Positions 7,762 to 16,563 of a stretch of DNA of 38,018 bases are shown piece by piece (the first letter of the stretch is position 1; each line of letters begins with the position of its first letter). A program made the translations under genes and the position numbers. Under the pieces are notes generated by a model. The model searched no databases, had not been told where the DNA came from, and saw only the letters and a list, made by a program, of their open reading frames with translations. Source of the stretch: Syntrophomonas sp. UBA5432 (GTDB taxonomy: Bacteria > Bacillota > Syntrophomonadia > Syntrophomonadales > Syntrophomonadaceae); contig DIRQ01000027.1 in NCBI GenBank assembly GCA_002424365.1, positions 881-38,898 on the forward strand, read 5' to 3'.

Positions 7762-9855
7762 TTACTGTTGGGCAAAATGTTCTGTTAAAAAATCAGGGGC
7801 CTCTGCCTGCGGGAATAATCCGGAAAAAGAGCTTCCGTTTTTAAGCTTGAATTCTATCATATAAACAGCTTGTTCGTTGTAGGAATCCCAGTAATTTTGC
7901 AAGCATGTTTCTAATTGTGCCGGATCGGAAATTTTTAATACTCCAGGCAGATCTTCCGAAATTCTTTCCTCCCTTAGATCGCGGTAGGTAGCTCTATCAA
8001 TGCCATCAGGAATATAATCAACCAGGGCATAGCTGATATCTTCACCGGGAAGCAGGCGGGCCTGATTATATAACCCGGTACTTTGCAGCCAGCGTTCAAA
8101 ATGGGTATACGACTTTTGCCATGGTAAATATATTTGGCAGTAGTTTTTGTCTGCCCTGGTTCTAATGTTATTGGAAACCATAACTACATCAGTTCCGATA
8201 GCAAGTGGGTGTTTTTTATCACAGGCTACGGTAACAGTAATTTCCGCCCAGGGAGGTCTTTGATTCGTCATATCTTCATAACTCTGGTCATAAATATCAT
8301 TCCGCAAAACCGCCATGGCTTGTTTAAGCATTTCCTTATCAGAAAAACTAACGCTCTTACTACCATATCGGCTATTAATTTCTACCAGTTTGATGTCATC
8401 CAAATTTACCCGAAGTAACTCATGTTGATGAGTTTTATACTCTCGTGACTCATAGATAGGCTTTAACTGTTCCTTATATTTAGCGGTGCTAATCGTATAA
8501 TTCCGGTAAAAACAACTGCCATCCTTTAACTGGTAAGCCAGGCAAACTCTTTTTTGATTAGTATTCCGTTGTATATTACCTCTTTTTTCTTCACTCCGGT
8601 GGGCTATGATTTCCTGGTGCAGCTTATAGATATTAACGAGGTTGTCTTTATCTTTAAATAATGCCAGGTGCGGTTTAACATTGCTTCCAGCATATATTTC
8701 ATTTCTATTAATTAACGGGTGAAAATAGCTGTCCATATAAACGTTTTCCACCTGACTTAGCTCTGGAAGCCTTTTCTCGTAACCGGTGAAGTCAACCTGA
8801 AAAAGTCCTATCAGGCCAATCATTACCAGAGTATAAATCCCCAGGCCCTTGACCCGCTGCCATTGAAAAATATCAATTGACTTGTTAAGCAGAATTTCCG
8901 TCAGGAAATACCCCAGTCCTGCACCCAGGAAATAGCCGAAATAAGTCCAGATAATATTTTCCTGGCTACTGTTAAAATAACTACCAAGCAAAAGCATGGT
9001 ACAAAAGGTTACCGAGTACTTGAATATCGGACGCAGCACTTCAAAAGTAATGGCATTACCGGCGCTTTCCACTTTACGCTGCTGGTAGAGATACCTGCCG
9101 ATAAAATACAAGATTATAAATAGGAATAGATAAAATATTAATTCACCAGTTGACAAGGGACGACCTCCTAAAAACGGTAGCCTTAACAGGGGTGAGAGTT
9201 TATCCAGATTGGCAGTATAGAAGTCGTAGGGGAAACCGTAGACATACATCCTGAAGTTATGTAATAGCAGCATTGATAACCCGGTCGGAACCAGGAGTAG
9301 TATGTAGGTTAATAGCCCCTGCAAAGTAGATAGTCCGGTAAACATTCCCACAGTAACCGTACTAAAAAAGAGGACCAGATTCATCAGCAGGCAAATACTC
9401 AACCAGGATAGAATGTGCTTACCCTGTATAAAGTCAATCCCTAATCCGGCCACCACGGCCCAGGTAATCAGGGCTGTAATAACTAGAGGTACAAACAACA
9501 AAATAAGGCCAGCCACAATATGGGTGTTATACAGTGTTGCCCGTTTAATAGGAAGAGCATGTACCATATCTGCAGCAGTATTGGCCTGTAAATAGCGAAA
9601 TAATAAGAGCCCGGCCAATACCGGAACTATTAATATTAAAATTAAGGAGAGCGGAAAATAATCCAACTGCAATACTCGTAAATAGATGGAAGCATCATAG
9701 TACATTTTTACTTCTTCCGGTCGGCTAAAAATCATTACCAACTGCAAGGGAACCGTTAATAGTAAACCCAGAAGATATACTATGCCAATCCAGGTATATC
9801 TTTTAAAATCATTGCGCAATATTCCGCGATTAATAAAGGATGTTTTTGATTTCAT
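7762..9855 (-). CDS. ABC transporter permease of a GntR-controlled exporter
   Basis: From ATG 9855 the protein has 697 residues. The N-terminal half has two groups of membrane helices (about 20-310, then 315-390 after a short basic linker). The C-terminal third, from about 400, is hydrophilic and probably extracytoplasmic or a soluble cap. The open frame extends 40 codons upstream, but those lie inside the ATPase gene. I choose ATG 9855 because GGGGGA precedes it at about ten bases, leaving a 26-base overlap with the ATPase that suggests translational coupling. The set GntR regulator, ATPase, large permease resembles the ytr operon of B. subtilis, induced by cell-wall-active antibiotics. The substrate is unknown. 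Confidence 0.8.
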   Translation of the reverse strand: MKSKTSFINRGILRNDFKRYTWIGIVYLLGLLLTVPLQLVMIFSRPEEVKMYYDASIYLRVLQLDYFPLSLILILIVPVLAGLLLFRYLQANTAADMVHALPIKRATLYNTHIVAGLILLFVPLVITALITWAVVAGLGIDFIQGKHILSWLSICLLMNLVLFFSTVTVGMFTGLSTLQGLLTYILLLVPTGLSMLLLHNFRMYVYGFPYDFYTANLDKLSPLLRLPFLGGRPLSTGELIFYLFLFIILYFIGRYLYQQRKVESAGNAITFEVLRPIFKYSVTFCTMLLLGSYFNSSQENIIWTYFGYFLGAGLGYFLTEILLNKSIDIFQWQRVKGLGIYTLVMIGLIGLFQVDFTGYEKRLPELSQVENVYMDSYFHPLINRNEIYAGSNVKPHLALFKDKDNLVNIYKLHQEIIAHRSEEKRGNIQRNTNQKRVCLAYQLKDGSCFYRNYTISTAKYKEQLKPIYESREYKTHQHELLRVNLDDIKLVEINSRYGSKSVSFSDKEMLKQAMAVLRNDIYDQSYEDMTNQRPPWAEITVTVACDKKHPLAIGTDVVMVSNNIRTRADKNYCQIYLPWQKSYTHFERWLQSTGLYNQARLLPGEDISYALVDYIPDGIDRATYRDLREERISEDLPGVLKISDPAQLETCLQNYWDSYNEQAVYMIEFKLKNGSSFSGLFPQAEAPDFLTEHFAQQ

Positions 9856-10729
9856 AACCGTTATCCCCCATTTCATAAATAAATATTTCCTCCAGGGTAA
9901 GGGGTAAAATATCCAGAACTGCTGGATTAAAGGATTGCATATGACTGATGATTTCACTGTAGGTACCACGTACAATAAGTATTAATACACTACCTCTTTG
10001 TTCATGATAAAGGGCCTGGGTTTGCTCCAGCAAAGCCGAAGGTATTTCACCACTGAAGGCTACCTGAATCTTATGAACATCAGCCCGAAGGTCATCTAAA
10101 TCCTTTTGTATAATCATTTTTCCCTGGTGCAAAATACCGATATAATCGCAGATGTCTTCCAGATCACGGAGATTGTGGGAAGATATAATTACTGTCATTT
10201 GCCGTTCGGCTACATCTTGAATAATTAAATTCTTTACTTTTTGCCGCATCACCGGGTCTAATCCATCCAGAGGTTCATCAAGTATCATTACATCAGGCAT
10301 AAGGGCTAGACCCAACCATAAAGCTACCTGTCGTTGCATGCCTTTTGATAAGGTTCTTATCCGTCTTTTTGCTTCAATATTAAAAACGTTGGCCAATTTT
10401 AAATAGCGCTGGTTGTTCCATTGCGGATAAATATTGGCGTAAAAATCAGCCATATCTTGAATAGTATAATTAAGGAAAAAATAGAGGTTATCAGGAATAA
10501 AAACACAGCGCATTTTTACGACTTCATTTTCAAATATAGGTTGAGAATCAATTATTAGATTGCCAACATCTGGTCTATAAATTCCGGCCAGGAGTTTTAG
10601 CATAGTTGTTTTGCCCGCACCATTGGAGCCAACCAGTCCATAAATAGAACCCTTATGCACTGTCAGGCTTACCTCCCGCAGGGCTTCCAGGTCTTCAAAT
10701 TGTTTACTTACATTTTCTACTTCAATCAT
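9830..10729 (-). CDS. ABC transporter ATP-binding protein (YtrB-like)
   Basis: This 299-residue ATPase has Walker A GSNGAGKT (about 35-42), the signature LSKGMQRQVAL (about 130-140), Walker B VMILDEPLDGLDP (about 150-162) and the switch His in SSHNLRDLEDICD (about 185). The signature has SKGMQ rather than SGGQ, as is usual for DrrA/YtrB/CcmA-type exporters. The C-terminal 80 residues form an extra domain seen in this group. It overlaps the upstream regulator by eight bases and the downstream permease by 26, so the three are one coupled operon. Confidence 0.93.
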   Translation of the reverse strand: MIEVENVSKQFEDLEALREVSLTVHKGSIYGLVGSNGAGKTTMLKLLAGIYRPDVGNLIIDSQPIFENEVVKMRCVFIPDNLYFFLNYTIQDMADFYANIYPQWNNQRYLKLANVFNIEAKRRIRTLSKGMQRQVALWLGLALMPDVMILDEPLDGLDPVMRQKVKNLIIQDVAERQMTVIISSHNLRDLEDICDYIGILHQGKMIIQKDLDDLRADVHKIQVAFSGEIPSALLEQTQALYHEQRGSVLILIVRGTYSEIISHMQSFNPAVLDILPLTLEEIFIYEMGDNGYEIKNILY

Positions 10730-11111
10730 TCATCTTACCTCCCTTATCTTTGGATAGTAGGTCATTAACCCTGGTTGCGATTTCATCGGGGGGCATACCC
10801 AGGTAACGCATTTCAGTTATAATTCGGTTAAGCTCATTTTCCAGGCTTTGCAGGCGAGCCGTATTATCCGCAGATACAGCAGGTTTGACAAAATTACCTT
10901 TACCGGGAACCGAATAAATATAGCCTTGATATTCCAGCTCTCGATAAGCCTTTTGAATGGTATTAGGATTAATAGTAAGTTCACTAGCAAGAACCCGGAC
11001 AGATGGTAATTGCTCATCTGGTTTCAATACATTATTTATAATAAGCTCGATAATCTTATCTACCAGTTGTTCATAAATAGGTATACGACTACGAAAATCT
11101 AGTTCAAACAT
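10722..11111 (-). CDS. GntR-family regulator, YtrA subfamily
   Basis: This short 129-residue regulator has an N-terminal winged helix-turn-helix (residues about 10-75; IYEQLVDKIIELIINNVLKP, QLPSVRVLASELTINPNTIQKAYRELE). Only about 50 residues follow, predicted helical, with no large ligand-binding domain. That size is typical of YtrA-type GntR proteins, which repress the ABC operon they head. AGGAGGGG lies five bases before the ATG. A palindrome fitting a GntR operator lies 25 bases upstream (11136-11154), so autoregulation is likely. Confidence 0.92.
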   Translation of the reverse strand: MFELDFRSRIPIYEQLVDKIIELIINNVLKPDEQLPSVRVLASELTINPNTIQKAYRELEYQGYIYSVPGKGNFVKPAVSADNTARLQSLENELNRIITEMRYLGMPPDEIATRVNDLLSKDKGGKMND

Positions 11112-11135
11112 AAAGCCCCTCCTTTCATAACACCC

Positions 11136-11154
11136 GTACTAATACATATAGTAC
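11136..11154. promoter_or_regulatory. Probable GntR operator
   Basis: GTACTA (11136-11141), seven bases, TAGTAC (11149-11154) is a perfect inverted repeat. It contains the GTA...TAC core typical of GntR-family operators and lies just upstream of the YtrA-like gene. Confidence 0.65.
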
Positions 11155-11276
11155 AGTTAATACGCTTTAAGTATAACGGCATAGTTTAATTTTGTAAAGG
11201 GGGCAAAGGGAAAAAAATAAGGGAGAGGTACTGTAAAATTAAAGTAGGTAAAACGGGGTCAATAGGGGAGGGTGGT

Positions 11277-11305
11277 TTGACATAGAAATGAGAACGAAGT
11301 AAACT
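11277..11305 (+). promoter_or_regulatory. Candidate promoter of the plus-strand ABC operon
   Basis: A perfect TTGACA (11277-11282) and TAAACT (11300-11305, four of six) are 17 bases apart, about 100 bases upstream of the ATPase start. The rest of 11155-11408 holds purine-rich tracts and no gene that I can support. Confidence 0.5.
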
Positions 11306-11408
11306 GGCTTGGGATAAGAGAAAACATGTGGCAAGGCAACATTATTGGTTTATACTTCTACCACACCCTTACCTTAATACATACTTAACTCGGGAGAGGA
11401 AGGGAAGC

Positions 11409-12185
11409 ATGCTACAGACAGTCAACCTCACTAAAAACTATGGCAAGTTAACAGCGGTAAACCAGCTTAACCTGGAAGTTAAAGCTGGGGAGCTGTTTGG
11501 CTTTTTAGGCCCCAATGGTGCCGGCAAAACTACTACCATTAAGATGATGGCTGGAATTTTAACTCCTACCCAGGGTCAGGTATTTCTGGATGGTATTAAT
11601 GTTCATCGCAATCCGGTGCAGGCCAAGTCATTACTCGCTTATGTACCTGACCAACCCAACCTTTATGAAAAACTTTCTCCCCGTGAATTCCTGTCATTTA
11701 TTGCCGATATCTATCGTATGGACCGGACTACGGCAGAACGGCAAAGCAGTCATTGGCTGGAGCTTTTTAACCTGAGCGACCGGGCTGATGAGTTAATGGG
11801 CGGGTTTTCCCATGGAATGAAACAGAAAGTATCGTTGATAGCAGCTCTGCTGCATGAACCACGGGTACTTTTTCTGGATGAACCTACGGTAGGCCTTGAC
11901 CCTAGAAGTGCCCGGATGATTAAGGATTTATTGCGCACCCTTTGTCAAAAAGGGGTTACCGTTTTTATGTCTACTCACATATTAGAGATAGCAGAGAGAA
12001 TGTGTGACCGCATAGGTATAATTCAGAATGGTCAACTTCTAGCCCTGGGTAGTATGGAGGAACTGAGAACACAAACCCATCATGGCCAGTCGATAGATGG
12101 GAGTACGCTCACCCTGGAAGATTTATTCTTGGAATTGACTGGTGGGGCTGAATACGAAGAAATCTCGCAAGGGTTGGAGGAATAA
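11409..12185 (+). CDS. ABC transporter ATP-binding protein
   Basis: From ATG 11409 the protein has 258 residues. Walker A is GPNGAGKTT (about 34-42), the signature FSHGMKQKVSLIAAL (about 130-144), Walker B RVLFLDEPTVGLDP (about 149-162), and the switch His lies in STHILEIAERMCD (about 190). The open frame extends 27 codons upstream to GTG 11328, but only ATG 11409 has a matching site (AGGAAGG) and begins at the normal first strand, MLQTVNLTKNYG. One base separates its stop from the permease start. It powers an ABC-2-type exporter; the substrate cannot be read from sequence. Confidence 0.93.
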   Translation: MLQTVNLTKNYGKLTAVNQLNLEVKAGELFGFLGPNGAGKTTTIKMMAGILTPTQGQVFLDGINVHRNPVQAKSLLAYVPDQPNLYEKLSPREFLSFIADIYRMDRTTAERQSSHWLELFNLSDRADELMGGFSHGMKQKVSLIAALLHEPRVLFLDEPTVGLDPRSARMIKDLLRTLCQKGVTVFMSTHILEIAERMCDRIGIIQNGQLLALGSMEELRTQTHHGQSIDGSTLTLEDLFLELTGGAEYEEISQGLEE

Positions 12186-12186
12186 G

Positions 12187-13884
12187 GTGCGGGAAGCTGC
12201 TTTAATTATAAAATATGACCTGTTAGCCATGCGTAATAACTTAATTCAGGGTGGACTGAAAAAGGCTGTGGGCGGAGGCATAGGTATCCTGGTTACAATT
12301 ATGCTAGCCTTTTTTATTGCCAGTGGTGGATATAAAATTACCCGCTTAATCAGGACAGTTATGGAGAGCAACCCGAAATTGATGTATATAGCGGAATTTA
12401 ACCTTATTACCAGTGCGTCTTTAGCTATTTTTGTGTTGTTACTGCTGGCCGGGTTCAGGGTAATTTATCAAAATTTCTATGAATCTGAAGATTTGTTTTT
12501 CTTGCTGGCTACTCCGCTGTCAACAGGCTCCATCTTTGGGGTCAAGTTTTTACATAGTTTCAATCAGAATCTGCTTTTGCTTTTACCTTTCACCGGAGCA
12601 CTCTGGGTCGGATATGGGCTAGGGGTAGAAGCTCCGCCTGCCTATTATTTTATTGCTTTCCTTACATTGCTTCTGGCCAATGCAATTTTTACTGCCCTGG
12701 CTTCATTACTGTTGCTATTGATCAGTGGTTTGGTTTCTTCGCAAAAAATGAAGCAGTTTCTCACGGTAGGGTCGATGCTGTTGGTCCTGGTGATAGTTTT
12801 AGGTTCCCAATATTATAGTTCACTTACTATGAGAATGCGGGTAGAGCCGGGTTCTCTGCTACAGGTTATTGCGGGTTGGAATTCAGGGGCTACCGCTTTA
12901 CTGCCCCATATTTGGATAAGCAAAAGCTTGCTTTTAACTATTCCTGGTTTCACATTTTCATTGGTAGAATCGCTTCTACCTCTTATCCTGCTTACGCTGG
13001 TAATGATTTGGGCTACATTATCCTTGGCTAAGCGCAGCTTTATTTCCGGGTGGTCTTTTAGCCACGATTACGCTCCCACCCAACGCTCCACCTCAAAGAG
13101 AACCAGAAGGGTCTGGCTTTTTGGAGGTTTGGGTGGAATTGTTAAGAAAGACTTGCTCACCTTCAAGCGATTACCATTAGTCTGGTATAATCTGCTGGTA
13201 GTACTGATAATAATGGGATTTATGGGTTTTAACCTGGCCTCGGCTACAGATGGCCAGGCCAGTTTTGCCCGGGGATTACTTTTATTCATGCTTCTGCTTA
13301 TTACCGCTCAAATTGGAACCAACCTGTCAGCCTATGCCTTAAGTATGGAAGGTGGCTCCTGGTGGGTACTACAGCAGTCACCGCTACAACCCGCCGCCCT
13401 CTACCGGGCCAAGCTCTTATCTGCCTCGATTCCCAGTTTGCTAAGCTCGGGAGTAACGCTTTTAGTGCTTTACCTGATTCCGGGAGTACCTATGTATCCC
13501 TGGTATTTCACCATACCAGTACTTGTACTGTCTATTTCTCTATTTTCATCACTTTGCCTGTTGCTGGATATTTATGGTCCGAATTTTGAAATTGGTCTTC
13601 CTCAAGGTGGTTCTTCTCGTTCCCGTCGTTCGGCCCGCAGTGGCAAAACCCTGGGGGCCATGTTCCTATTAACTATAACTGCAGGATTAGTATTTGCCCT
13701 GCTGTCCTTTTCTTTCTATGCTAAATATATTCCCGTTTTCTCTACCTTAAGCCCATCATTTCAGTATAGTATTGGAATTGCTTTATTCCTGTTGGCAGTA
13801 ACCGGTGGGGATTATATCTGCTATCAAATGGGTAAAAAGCAGCTGGCTAATCTTTTAACCGGAAAAAATGGTAAATCGGAATAG
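12187..13884 (+). CDS. ABC-2-like transporter permease
   Basis: GTG 12187 is preceded by GGAGG at seven bases and follows the ATPase stop directly. The 565-residue protein starts with a cytoplasmic stretch (VREAALIIKYDLLAMRNN) and has about 12 membrane helices in two halves (about 30-275 and 340-555), split by a basic loop with GGLGGIVKKDLLTFKR (about 320-335), the coupling-type motif seen in ABC-2 exporters. Together with the preceding ATPase it forms a complete exporter. The C-terminal loop near 480-500 is rich in Ser and Arg. Substrate unknown. Confidence 0.85.
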   Translation: MREAALIIKYDLLAMRNNLIQGGLKKAVGGGIGILVTIMLAFFIASGGYKITRLIRTVMESNPKLMYIAEFNLITSASLAIFVLLLLAGFRVIYQNFYESEDLFFLLATPLSTGSIFGVKFLHSFNQNLLLLLPFTGALWVGYGLGVEAPPAYYFIAFLTLLLANAIFTALASLLLLLISGLVSSQKMKQFLTVGSMLLVLVIVLGSQYYSSLTMRMRVEPGSLLQVIAGWNSGATALLPHIWISKSLLLTIPGFTFSLVESLLPLILLTLVMIWATLSLAKRSFISGWSFSHDYAPTQRSTSKRTRRVWLFGGLGGIVKKDLLTFKRLPLVWYNLLVVLIIMGFMGFNLASATDGQASFARGLLLFMLLLITAQIGTNLSAYALSMEGGSWWVLQQSPLQPAALYRAKLLSASIPSLLSSGVTLLVLYLIPGVPMYPWYFTIPVLVLSISLFSSLCLLLDIYGPNFEIGLPQGGSSRSRRSARSGKTLGAMFLLTITAGLVFALLSFSFYAKYIPVFSTLSPSFQYSIGIALFLLAVTGGDYICYQMGKKQLANLLTGKNGKSE

Positions 13885-13892
13885 CACGGTAA

Positions 13893-13923
13893 TTTTATAA
13901 TAATATTTTATGCTATTATAAAA
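13893..13923. terminator. AT-only hairpin after the ABC operon
   Basis: TTTTATAATA (13893-13902) and TATTATAAAA (13914-13923) pair perfectly over ten bases around an 11-base loop. With only A-T pairs and no T run beyond the stem it would be a weak terminator; the TATAAT-like sequences in it could equally be promoter elements for the kinase gene. Confidence 0.3.
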
Positions 13924-13987
13924 CTACCAGGTTAAAGAATCGGACAAGCAACTAGATAAAGAGATTATGGGGATGAAGGGGTGAGAC

Positions 13988-15727
13988 ATGCAGTTTCAAT
14001 ATCTTACATGCGTTTGGCCGTTAATTGTTTCCGCATTGGTCTCACTATCCCTGGGTATATATGCTCTACTGCAACGGCGTAATGCAAAGGGTGCGGTTAG
14101 CTTTATACTCTGCATGCTGGTAGTCACACTATGGTCTACCGCCAATGCTCTTGAAATATCAGGTACAGATTTATCTACTAAGCTTTTTTGGGCTAATATG
14201 CAATATTTCGCCTATTGCTATTCTCCGGTAACCCTGTTAGCTTTGTGTATGCAATTTACTGGCTATGATGAGTGGGTTCAAAATAAAAAGGTTCTATGGT
14301 TAATGCTCATACCTACAATCGTCCTCATACTGGTATGGACTGATGGTCAGCACGGTTTGATAAGGTATGACATCCATATGGATTACAGCGGGCTATTTCC
14401 GGTTATTGATAAAAAATATGGCCCGGTTTTCTTTATTCATGCAGCTTATTCCTATCTTTTGAATTTAAGTGCAGCTGTACTACTGATAAGGGGGGTATTT
14501 TATAAAAATACGGTTTACAGGAAGCAGGCAGCAGCGTTGCTGGCAGGATTAAGCCTGATTGTAATACCAAACCTCATGTATATTTTAGGCCTGGGTCCGG
14601 TGCAAAGATTTGATATTACACCGGTATTCTTTGGACCGGCGGGCCTGATTATTGCCTGGGGCATATTCCGTTTCAAGCTCTTTGACCTGGTGCCTTTAGC
14701 TCGGGCCACCGTGATTGAAATAATGGATGCCGGAGTTATGGTGCTTGATTTACAAAACCGGGTACTGGATATTAATCCTGCCTTTGAAAAAATTATCGGT
14801 CTTAATACTGCGGGAATTCTCAGCACTAGAGCAGAAGAAGTCTGTGCTAATATACCGCAACTAGCCCAGGCTTGTATAGACCGGAATATTACTGAAACCG
14901 TGTTTTCGTTAGAGAACGGGGAATCCTTGAGGTTCTATGAGCTACTACTTTCCCCCCTTGTCGACAAGAAGGGCATGCTTGTGGGCAGGCTGGTAATAAG
15001 CTATGAGATAACTGAAAAAAAGCTAGCAGAGCAGGAATATATGAAACAGCAGTGGAAGCTTGCCGTTATAGAAGAGCGAGAACGAATGGCCCGCGATATG
15101 CATGATAATCTGGGGCAGGTACTGGGCTTTATCAACCTGCAGGCCCAGGGTATCAGACAAGAGCTTGCCAATGCGGGTGTAGGAATTACCTCTAAGAAGC
15201 TTGATAAACTGGTAGCTGTTAGCCAATCAGCTCATAATGAGATAAGGGAATACATTCTTAATGCCAGGAATCTTGCATCAACTGAAACCGATTTTATTTC
15301 AGCCTTAACCAGGGAAATATTAATTTTTGAGGAACAGGCGGAATGGAAGGTAAAACTTGATATCCCCATGGGATTTACCGGGGAAGAACTGGAACCGAAC
15401 GCCAAGGTCAATATACTTAACATTGTTAAAGAAGCCCTGAACAATATCTCCAAACATGCTGAAGCACTTAACGTAAGGATATCTGTTGCATTCGAACAGG
15501 AACAGTTGTGCGCCGCCATAGAGGATGATGGAAAAGGATTTGATGTTATTCAATGTAATATAACGGACAGGAGCAAATTTGGATTAAACATAATGCGGGA
15601 ACGTGCAGTTGCAATAGGTGCTCAAATTGATATTGAATCAGTGGTTGGTCAGGGGAGCAGGATCGCTCTGCGAGTACCCCTTGAGGAGAGAGTAAAAAGT
15701 GGCCATGAAATTAATTCTGGCAGATGA
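13988..15727 (+). CDS. Sensor histidine kinase: 7TM, PAS, NarL-type kinase core
   Basis: This 579-residue membrane kinase has seven helices in about 1-235, matching the N-terminal 7TM domain of many Firmicute kinases. A PAS domain follows (about 245-355; VIEIMDAGVMVLDLQNRVLDINPAFEKIIG). Then a HisKA_3 dimerisation helix contains the phosphoacceptor His in RMARDMHDNLGQVLGF (about 364-379), and an HATPase domain has NIVKEALNNISKHA (about 479), DDGKGFD (about 517) and GLNIMRERA (about 534). GGGGTGA lies just before the ATG. It overlaps the response regulator by 29 bases, so the two are a cognate pair. As the first genes of the plus-strand accessory block they may control the RiPP locus (inference). 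Confidence 0.93.
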   Translation: MQFQYLTCVWPLIVSALVSLSLGIYALLQRRNAKGAVSFILCMLVVTLWSTANALEISGTDLSTKLFWANMQYFAYCYSPVTLLALCMQFTGYDEWVQNKKVLWLMLIPTIVLILVWTDGQHGLIRYDIHMDYSGLFPVIDKKYGPVFFIHAAYSYLLNLSAAVLLIRGVFYKNTVYRKQAAALLAGLSLIVIPNLMYILGLGPVQRFDITPVFFGPAGLIIAWGIFRFKLFDLVPLARATVIEIMDAGVMVLDLQNRVLDINPAFEKIIGLNTAGILSTRAEEVCANIPQLAQACIDRNITETVFSLENGESLRFYELLLSPLVDKKGMLVGRLVISYEITEKKLAEQEYMKQQWKLAVIEERERMARDMHDNLGQVLGFINLQAQGIRQELANAGVGITSKKLDKLVAVSQSAHNEIREYILNARNLASTETDFISALTREILIFEEQAEWKVKLDIPMGFTGEELEPNAKVNILNIVKEALNNISKHAEALNVRISVAFEQEQLCAAIEDDGKGFDVIQCNITDRSKFGLNIMRERAVAIGAQIDIESVVGQGSRIALRVPLEERVKSGHEINSGR

Positions 15728-16382
15728 TCATCCGTTATTCCTGGAAGGCCTTCAATATGTGCTTGAAACCTTTGGCATAGAGGTTGCAGGTGTTGCCCAG
15801 GATGGCAGGGAAGCACTTGCAAAAGCCCAGCTATTGAAACCGGATATCATCTTGATGGATATTAAGATGCCTATATGCAGCGGAATAGATGCATTAAGGT
15901 TAATTAAAGCAGAAATGCCTGAAATTAAAATTGTAATGCTTACTACTTCAGACGAGGACGATGATCTTTTTGATGCCGTTAAATATGGAGCATCAGGCTA
16001 TCTCCTGAAAAACGCCAATGCCAAAGACCTGGTAAATATGTTATCTGACCTGGAAAAGGGCGAGGTGCCGCTTTCACCCGGTTTAGCAGCCAGGCTATTG
16101 GAAGAATTCGGATGTAGTAATACATATAATGATAAAATATCCCAGCAAACATTAGCGGATGTAAAACGAGGAAAACTCACCAAACGACAATTAGAAGTAT
16201 TGAATATGGTAGCCCGGGGGATTCCTTATAAAGAAGCGGGAGATGCTCTGGGGCTTACCGAACGGACAGTAAAGTATCATATGGGAAGGATTATAGAACT
16301 ATTGCACCTGGAAAACCGAGCCCAGGTGATTGCCTATGCAGCCCGCATGGGACTGGTAGAAGCTAAAAAACCTGAGATTTAA
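15699..16382 (+). CDS. NarL/LuxR-family response regulator
   Basis: The 227-residue protein has a receiver domain (about 4-120) with acidic pair Asp9-Asp10, phosphoacceptor Asp54 (IILMDIKMP), Thr near 85 and Lys near 106 (YLLKNA), then a LuxR-type helix-turn-helix (about 160-220; LTKRQLEVLNMVARGIPYKEAGDALGLTERTVKYHM). GTG 15699 has GAGGAG about ten bases upstream; ATG 15705 is the alternative. It overlaps the kinase gene and is surely its partner. It should bind DNA as a phosphorylated dimer. Confidence 0.93.
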   Translation: MAMKLILADDHPLFLEGLQYVLETFGIEVAGVAQDGREALAKAQLLKPDIILMDIKMPICSGIDALRLIKAEMPEIKIVMLTTSDEDDDLFDAVKYGASGYLLKNANAKDLVNMLSDLEKGEVPLSPGLAARLLEEFGCSNTYNDKISQQTLADVKRGKLTKRQLEVLNMVARGIPYKEAGDALGLTERTVKYHMGRIIELLHLENRAQVIAYAARMGLVEAKKPEI

Positions 16383-16454
16383 TCTCATGCTTACTCACGC
16401 CTGACTCTAATACTTACTTTTTCAAACCTTACCCCTCACTTTTTTATTCCATAC

Positions 16455-16489
16455 TGTACTTTGGTACATTCTATTATATTCCATATAAT
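16455..16489 (+). promoter_or_regulatory. Sigma-A-type promoter with overlapping palindrome
   Basis: TTGGTA (16461-16466) and a perfect TATAAT (16484-16489) are 17 bases apart, about 75 bases upstream of the sensor-MFS start. The inverted repeat TGTAC-TTTG-GTACA (16455-16468) covers the -35 element and could be a regulator site. The promoter would drive the MFS gene and perhaps the genes downstream. Confidence 0.5.
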
Positions 16490-16563
16490 TTTATAATTAG
16501 GTAAAGTATGAAAATCTGTCTATATTAAATAACCTGCTTTCTATAGATTGGAGATTTTATCAC

